Assembly (NCBI RefSeq): GCF_029051685.1
Contig: NZ_JAACFT010000010.1
Span: 62,001-126,000, forward strand
DNA from: Bradyrhizobium sp. CSA207
Lineage (GTDB): Bacteria > Pseudomonadota > Alphaproteobacteria > Rhizobiales > Xanthobacteraceae
Reading direction: 5' to 3'
Length of the DNA stretch: 64,000 bases
The notes below the pieces were generated by a model. That model searched no databases. It was not told where the DNA came from and worked only from the letters and a program-made list of their open reading frames with translations. The position numbers and the translations under genes are program-made. The stretch's first letter is position 1, and each line of letters opens with the position of its first letter. Positions 61,419 through 64,000 of the stretch are shown here, piece after piece.

Positions 61419-62774
61419 TCACCGCCTGGCGCTGACGAAGCTTCGCATCTTGCCGGGATTGAGCAGGCCATGCGGATCGACCTCATGCTTGAAGCCGAGC
61501 TGATCCGCCTCGGCGCGCTTGTAGCGGCTGCCGTCCTCGATGGTGAAGACGTGCGGATTGGCGATGAAGACCCCGCGCTCCTCATGTAGACGCATGATCT
61601 CGTTGAGGCGATCCGCATCGGTGTAGCGTATCACCGGCAGGCTGCTGCAGGTGACGCGGCCGCCGAAGCGAATGAACTCGAGGTGCTGCAGGACCTCATC
61701 CGGAAACAGCTCGCGCATCTCGGCGACCTTTTCCAGAACGCGGTCATGCGGATAGAGGCATTGCAGGTAGGTCACGGACCGGTCGCTCTTCAAGACCTGC
61801 AATGTGGTGTGATTCCAGCAATATTCGTACAGCGGGACGCGGCCCGGACTGTCGTCGGTCGGCGTCTCCAGTGTGATCGTGCCGCGTTGGCCGAGAAGCG
61901 ACTTGAAGCTTTCGACAGACGGCTCCGCGATCATCGCCATCAACACGCTTTTCCCATCCGGGCAATGCGGCTTCAGCGCTCCGAAATAGGAGGGCAACGG
62001 CCAGGCGACCGGCGCAAGAACCTTTTTCACGATCCCGTCGGCCAGTGCGGCCTCGTAGCCGAACGCCGCGGCCTCGATGAAATCCTCGAACGCCACCACG
62101 ACGTCGATCCATTTCCACGCTGGCGCGAGCGGCATTTCCAGCGCAGTGATGATGCCGGTGGTGCCGTACGCGCGATTGACCTTCTGCGCCGCGTCGCCAC
62201 GCAGCTCTATCACGCGCGGGTCCTCTTCGAGGGTGACGACTCGCGCCGCCAGAATATTGCCCGGCTCGCGCAAGCCGCCATAGGTGACCGAACCGATCCC
62301 GCCCGACCCGCCCGCGACAAAGCCCCCGATCGTCGCGATGCGCTTGGTCGATGGATGCAGCCGCAGCTCCCACCCCTCGGCCTGCGCAGCGGCATCGATC
62401 GCGCTCATCTTGGCGCCCGCACCGACCCGGACGATTCCAGGCTTGATCCACTCGATGCTCTCGAGCCCGGAGATATCAAGGAGCACACCGCCTTCGAGCG
62501 GCACAGCCTGCCCGTAGTTGCCAGTGCCGCCTCCGCGCACGGTGATCGGAACCAGATGGCGCGCGCAAACTGATGCGACCCGAATTACGTCGTCCTCGTC
62601 GCGAGGCAACACGATCAGGTCGGCGGACTTGCCGTCGAGTTGCGCATTCAGGATAGGGCTATACCAGAAGAAATCGCGCGATCTCCGGCGCACGACCTTT
62701 TGCTCGGTGATGACGGGAATGTCGCCCAGATCGGCCATGAGCCGATCCAGCGTGCCGACTGCGAGCTCGTTCAC
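61419..62774 (-). CDS. FAD-linked oxidase (VAO/PCMH, GlcD-like)
   Basis: Flavin oxidase/dehydrogenase of the vanillyl-alcohol-oxidase fold, 451 residues. The PCMH domain contains VPITVRGGGTGNYGQAVPLEGG (about 77-98) and RIATIGGFVAGGSGGIGSVTYGG (about 144-167), contacting FAD; the C-terminus NPHVFTIEDG and DPHGLLNPGKM is the GlcD/D-lactate-dehydrogenase style ending. Oxidises a hydroxy acid, amine or alcohol. GTG start at 62774 overlaps the amidase stop (GTGA), so it works with that enzyme's product or substrate. Substrate unknown. Confidence 0.9.
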   Translation of the reverse strand: MNELAVGTLDRLMADLGDIPVITEQKVVRRRSRDFFWYSPILNAQLDGKSADLIVLPRDEDDVIRVASVCARHLVPITVRGGGTGNYGQAVPLEGGVLLDISGLESIEWIKPGIVRVGAGAKMSAIDAAAQAEGWELRLHPSTKRIATIGGFVAGGSGGIGSVTYGGLREPGNILAARVVTLEEDPRVIELRGDAAQKVNRAYGTTGIITALEMPLAPAWKWIDVVVAFEDFIEAAAFGYEAALADGIVKKVLAPVAWPLPSYFGALKPHCPDGKSVLMAMIAEPSVESFKSLLGQRGTITLETPTDDSPGRVPLYEYCWNHTTLQVLKSDRSVTYLQCLYPHDRVLEKVAEMRELFPDEVLQHLEFIRFGGRVTCSSLPVIRYTDADRLNEIMRLHEERGVFIANPHVFTIEDGSRYKRAEADQLGFKHEVDPHGLLNPGKMRSFVSARR

Positions 62775-63592
62775 GATCGGTCACCCCGGGTTGCGTGGTC
62801 AACGAGCTCCATCGCGATTGCATCGGACCTGACGACGAAACCGAAGCACTGATTAACATTGTAGATGGTTGCGGCCATGCAGTAGTCGGGCGACGTCGTG
62901 GCCGCACAGTCCTCCAGGAGCAGGCAGTCATAGCCCCGAAAATTCGCGTCTTGCAGCGTGCAGAGTACGCACTGATCGGCATTGACCCCCGCGAACATCA
63001 GCGTGTTCACGCCGAGATTGCGAAGAATACTGTCGAGCTCCGTATCCTGAAAGCCCGACATCCGGTACTTCGCGACGTGGATGTCGGTCGCCTCGACCGG
63101 CAGCTCCTCGACAATGGCGGCCGACCAGCTGCCCCGTTCCAGCACCTTCGCGCCCGAGCCTGGCAGCGGGTCGCCTAGACCAATGCCGACGCCGCTCGGC
63201 TTGTACACGTGCAGCAGTGACGGACTGAGATTGAGCCGGTCGGGCCTGTTTCCCCAATTGACCCAAATGATAGGTACGTCGGAGCTGCGCAGCATCGGCA
63301 ACAGCCGCCGCAAGGGCGCGATCGGACGGCGTGCCGGCGCAATATCGACGCCGATGTGCGCCAGCCAACCCTCCGGGTGGCAGAAGTCGTTCTGCATATC
63401 GACAATGACGACGGCGGTGCGCGCGAGATCTAACGTGATCAACTTGCCTTGGGCCTGGACCGTCACCGGTCGCGGTAGGACGACCTGGCGCACAAGATTT
63501 GCGTGCTCCGCGGAAACCATCCAGCTATTCGATCCACTTGATCCGAGCGGCAACAAGCGTTCGTCGGCAGGATCGGTCGATATCGCGTCCAT
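62771..63592 (-). CDS. RutB/biuret-hydrolase-like cysteine amidase
   Basis: Isochorismatase-fold amidohydrolase close in pattern to RutB (ureidoacrylate amidohydrolase) and biuret hydrolase BiuH. In 273 residues the triad is Asp 65 (VVIVDMQNDFCHPEGW), Lys 175 (IHVAKYRMSGF) and Cys 208 (AGVNADQCVLCTL), and FRGYDCLLLEDCAATTSPDY matches the family's C-terminal region. An N-terminal 50-residue extension (ending PRPVTVQAQGKLITLDL) is also RutB-like. It hydrolyses a ureido or carbamoyl bond, releasing ammonia and CO2, consistent with pyrimidine or biuret-type intermediates. ATG 63592, three bases before the cupin stop. Confidence 0.9.
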   Translation of the reverse strand: MDAISTDPADERLLPLGSSGSNSWMVSAEHANLVRQVVLPRPVTVQAQGKLITLDLARTAVVIVDMQNDFCHPEGWLAHIGVDIAPARRPIAPLRRLLPMLRSSDVPIIWVNWGNRPDRLNLSPSLLHVYKPSGVGIGLGDPLPGSGAKVLERGSWSAAIVEELPVEATDIHVAKYRMSGFQDTELDSILRNLGVNTLMFAGVNADQCVLCTLQDANFRGYDCLLLEDCAATTSPDYCMAATIYNVNQCFGFVVRSDAIAMELVDHATRGDRS

Positions 63593-63595
63593 CGA

Positions 63596-64000
63596 TTAGA
63601 GCCCCTGCAGAACGCGGATGTCTTCAGCGTCGAGCTCGACGGGCTCGCCGCTGCGGATCAGTTCGGAAAAGCCCTCGTTTGGCGTCATCACGGTGAGCGT
63701 ATAGAGCTTGCCTGGTCCCGTGTTCTCGATGACGTGTTCGGAGCCGGGATGCAGCAGGAGCGAATCACCCTTCTTGATCGGCAGGGTCTTGCCGTCGCAG
63801 CGCGCAACACCCGCGCCGTGCAGCACATGAAAGAACTCATATGCCGAGGCGTGTTCATTGGGAGGCGTAGCCCCACCAGCCTGGAATATCTCGATGACGA
63901 AGATGCTTCCGATCCGGTCCGTCACCTGATCGAACAGGACTGCGAAATAATTGGTGTCCTTTGGCGAAATGCGGAAGGCTTTCGCGTGCTTGAGCTCGGC
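63596..64000 (-). CDS. Cupin-domain protein (5' end outside window)
   Basis: C-terminal 134 residues of a cupin that starts beyond the right edge. The frame is open to the last base: KAFRISPKDTNYFAVLFDQV precedes the barrel, then EHASAYEFFHVLHGAGVARC and KKGDSLLLHPGSEHVIENTG form the cupin motifs, although the first metal motif has only partial histidines. An internal GTG at 63925 is not needed as a start because the reading frame continues. It may be regulatory or enzymic; the operon link to the amidase (three-base gap) is clear. Confidence 0.85.
   Translation of the reverse strand, partial: AELKHAKAFRISPKDTNYFAVLFDQVTDRIGSIFVIEIFQAGGATPPNEHASAYEFFHVLHGAGVARCDGKTLPIKKGDSLLLHPGSEHVIENTGPGKLYTLTVMTPNEGFSELIRSGEPVELDAEDIRVLQGL

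Noticed and set aside
1..64000. CRISPR arrays, tRNA/rRNA genes, phage or IS elements
   Set aside because: No regularly spaced repeats, cloverleaf-like sequence, integrase or transposase was recognised anywhere in the window.

Overview
The window looks like chromosome from a high-GC soil alphaproteobacterium, most likely Bradyrhizobium or a close relative. The reasons are the strongly GC-biased codons, the hut gene set and order, two palindromic dispersed repeats of a type I associate with Bradyrhizobium (20184-20263 and 20975-21062), and the many ABC importers and CoxMSL-type molybdenum hydroxylases. The genus is an inference from familiarity; no 16S gene or other marker is present. I saw no tRNA, rRNA, CRISPR array, phage or insertion-sequence transposase.

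Layout, 0-24.5 kb. A partial tungstate-binding protein (1-689) and a repeat-rich hypothetical protein (1018-2136) precede a histidine-utilisation locus. In that locus hutI-hutH-hutU run leftward and hutF-hutC run rightward from a shared promoter holding a perfect 20-bp palindrome (6834-6853), the probable HutC operator. hutF-hutC is followed by a NitT/TauT-type ABC importer and an M20 N-carbamoyl/N-formyl amino-acid hydrolase (9087-12883); no HutG deformylase is visible. Next come a phosphoribosyltransferase, an MFS carrier, a winged-helix/ATPase/TPR regulator broken by a frameshift in a CG tract, msrA, an OsmC protein, a hypothetical protein, a 1-kb repeat-filled gap, a BisC/DorA-type molybdopterin reductase, and a truncated SDR remnant abutting a small membrane-protein gene.

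Layout, 24.7-64 kb. Almost everything here fits import and stepwise oxidation or hydrolysis of nitrogen heterocycles. There is a NitT-type importer (24738-27293). A long leftward gene run (37986 down to 27300) encodes two cupins, CoxG, a cyclase-family hydrolase, a small protein, a three-subunit Mo hydroxylase, a barbiturase/cyanuric-acid-hydrolase homologue, an FAD monooxygenase, a VOC protein and an amidase, and it diverges from an XRE-cupin regulator (38098-38721). A second Mo hydroxylase (38726-42357) follows, then an isochorismatase-fold hydrolase and a BMP-type nucleoside/base importer (43561-48214). A second long leftward run (60482 down to 48273) holds a third NitT-type importer, an AtzB/8-oxoguanine-deaminase-like hydrolase, a Rieske oxygenase, a CodA-like amidohydrolase, a 2OG/Fe(II)-type oxygenase, an alpha/beta hydrolase and a third Mo hydroxylase. 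The window ends in a further leftward operon: cupin, RutB/biuret-hydrolase-like amidase, FAD-linked oxidase and flavodoxin-fold oxidoreductase.

How it works together (inference). The Mo hydroxylase + barbiturase-family ring opener + amidase trio matches the chemistry of the oxidative uracil/thymine pathway (uracil to barbiturate to ureidomalonate to malonate plus urea). The same operon also carries a flavin monooxygenase and a VOC protein that this pathway does not need. With three Mo hydroxylases in identical gene order, two deaminase-like enzymes, two cysteine amidases, a Rieske oxygenase and three importers, the region is best read as a catabolic island for one or more substituted pyrimidines, purines or similar heterocycles whose substrate cannot be named from sequence alone.
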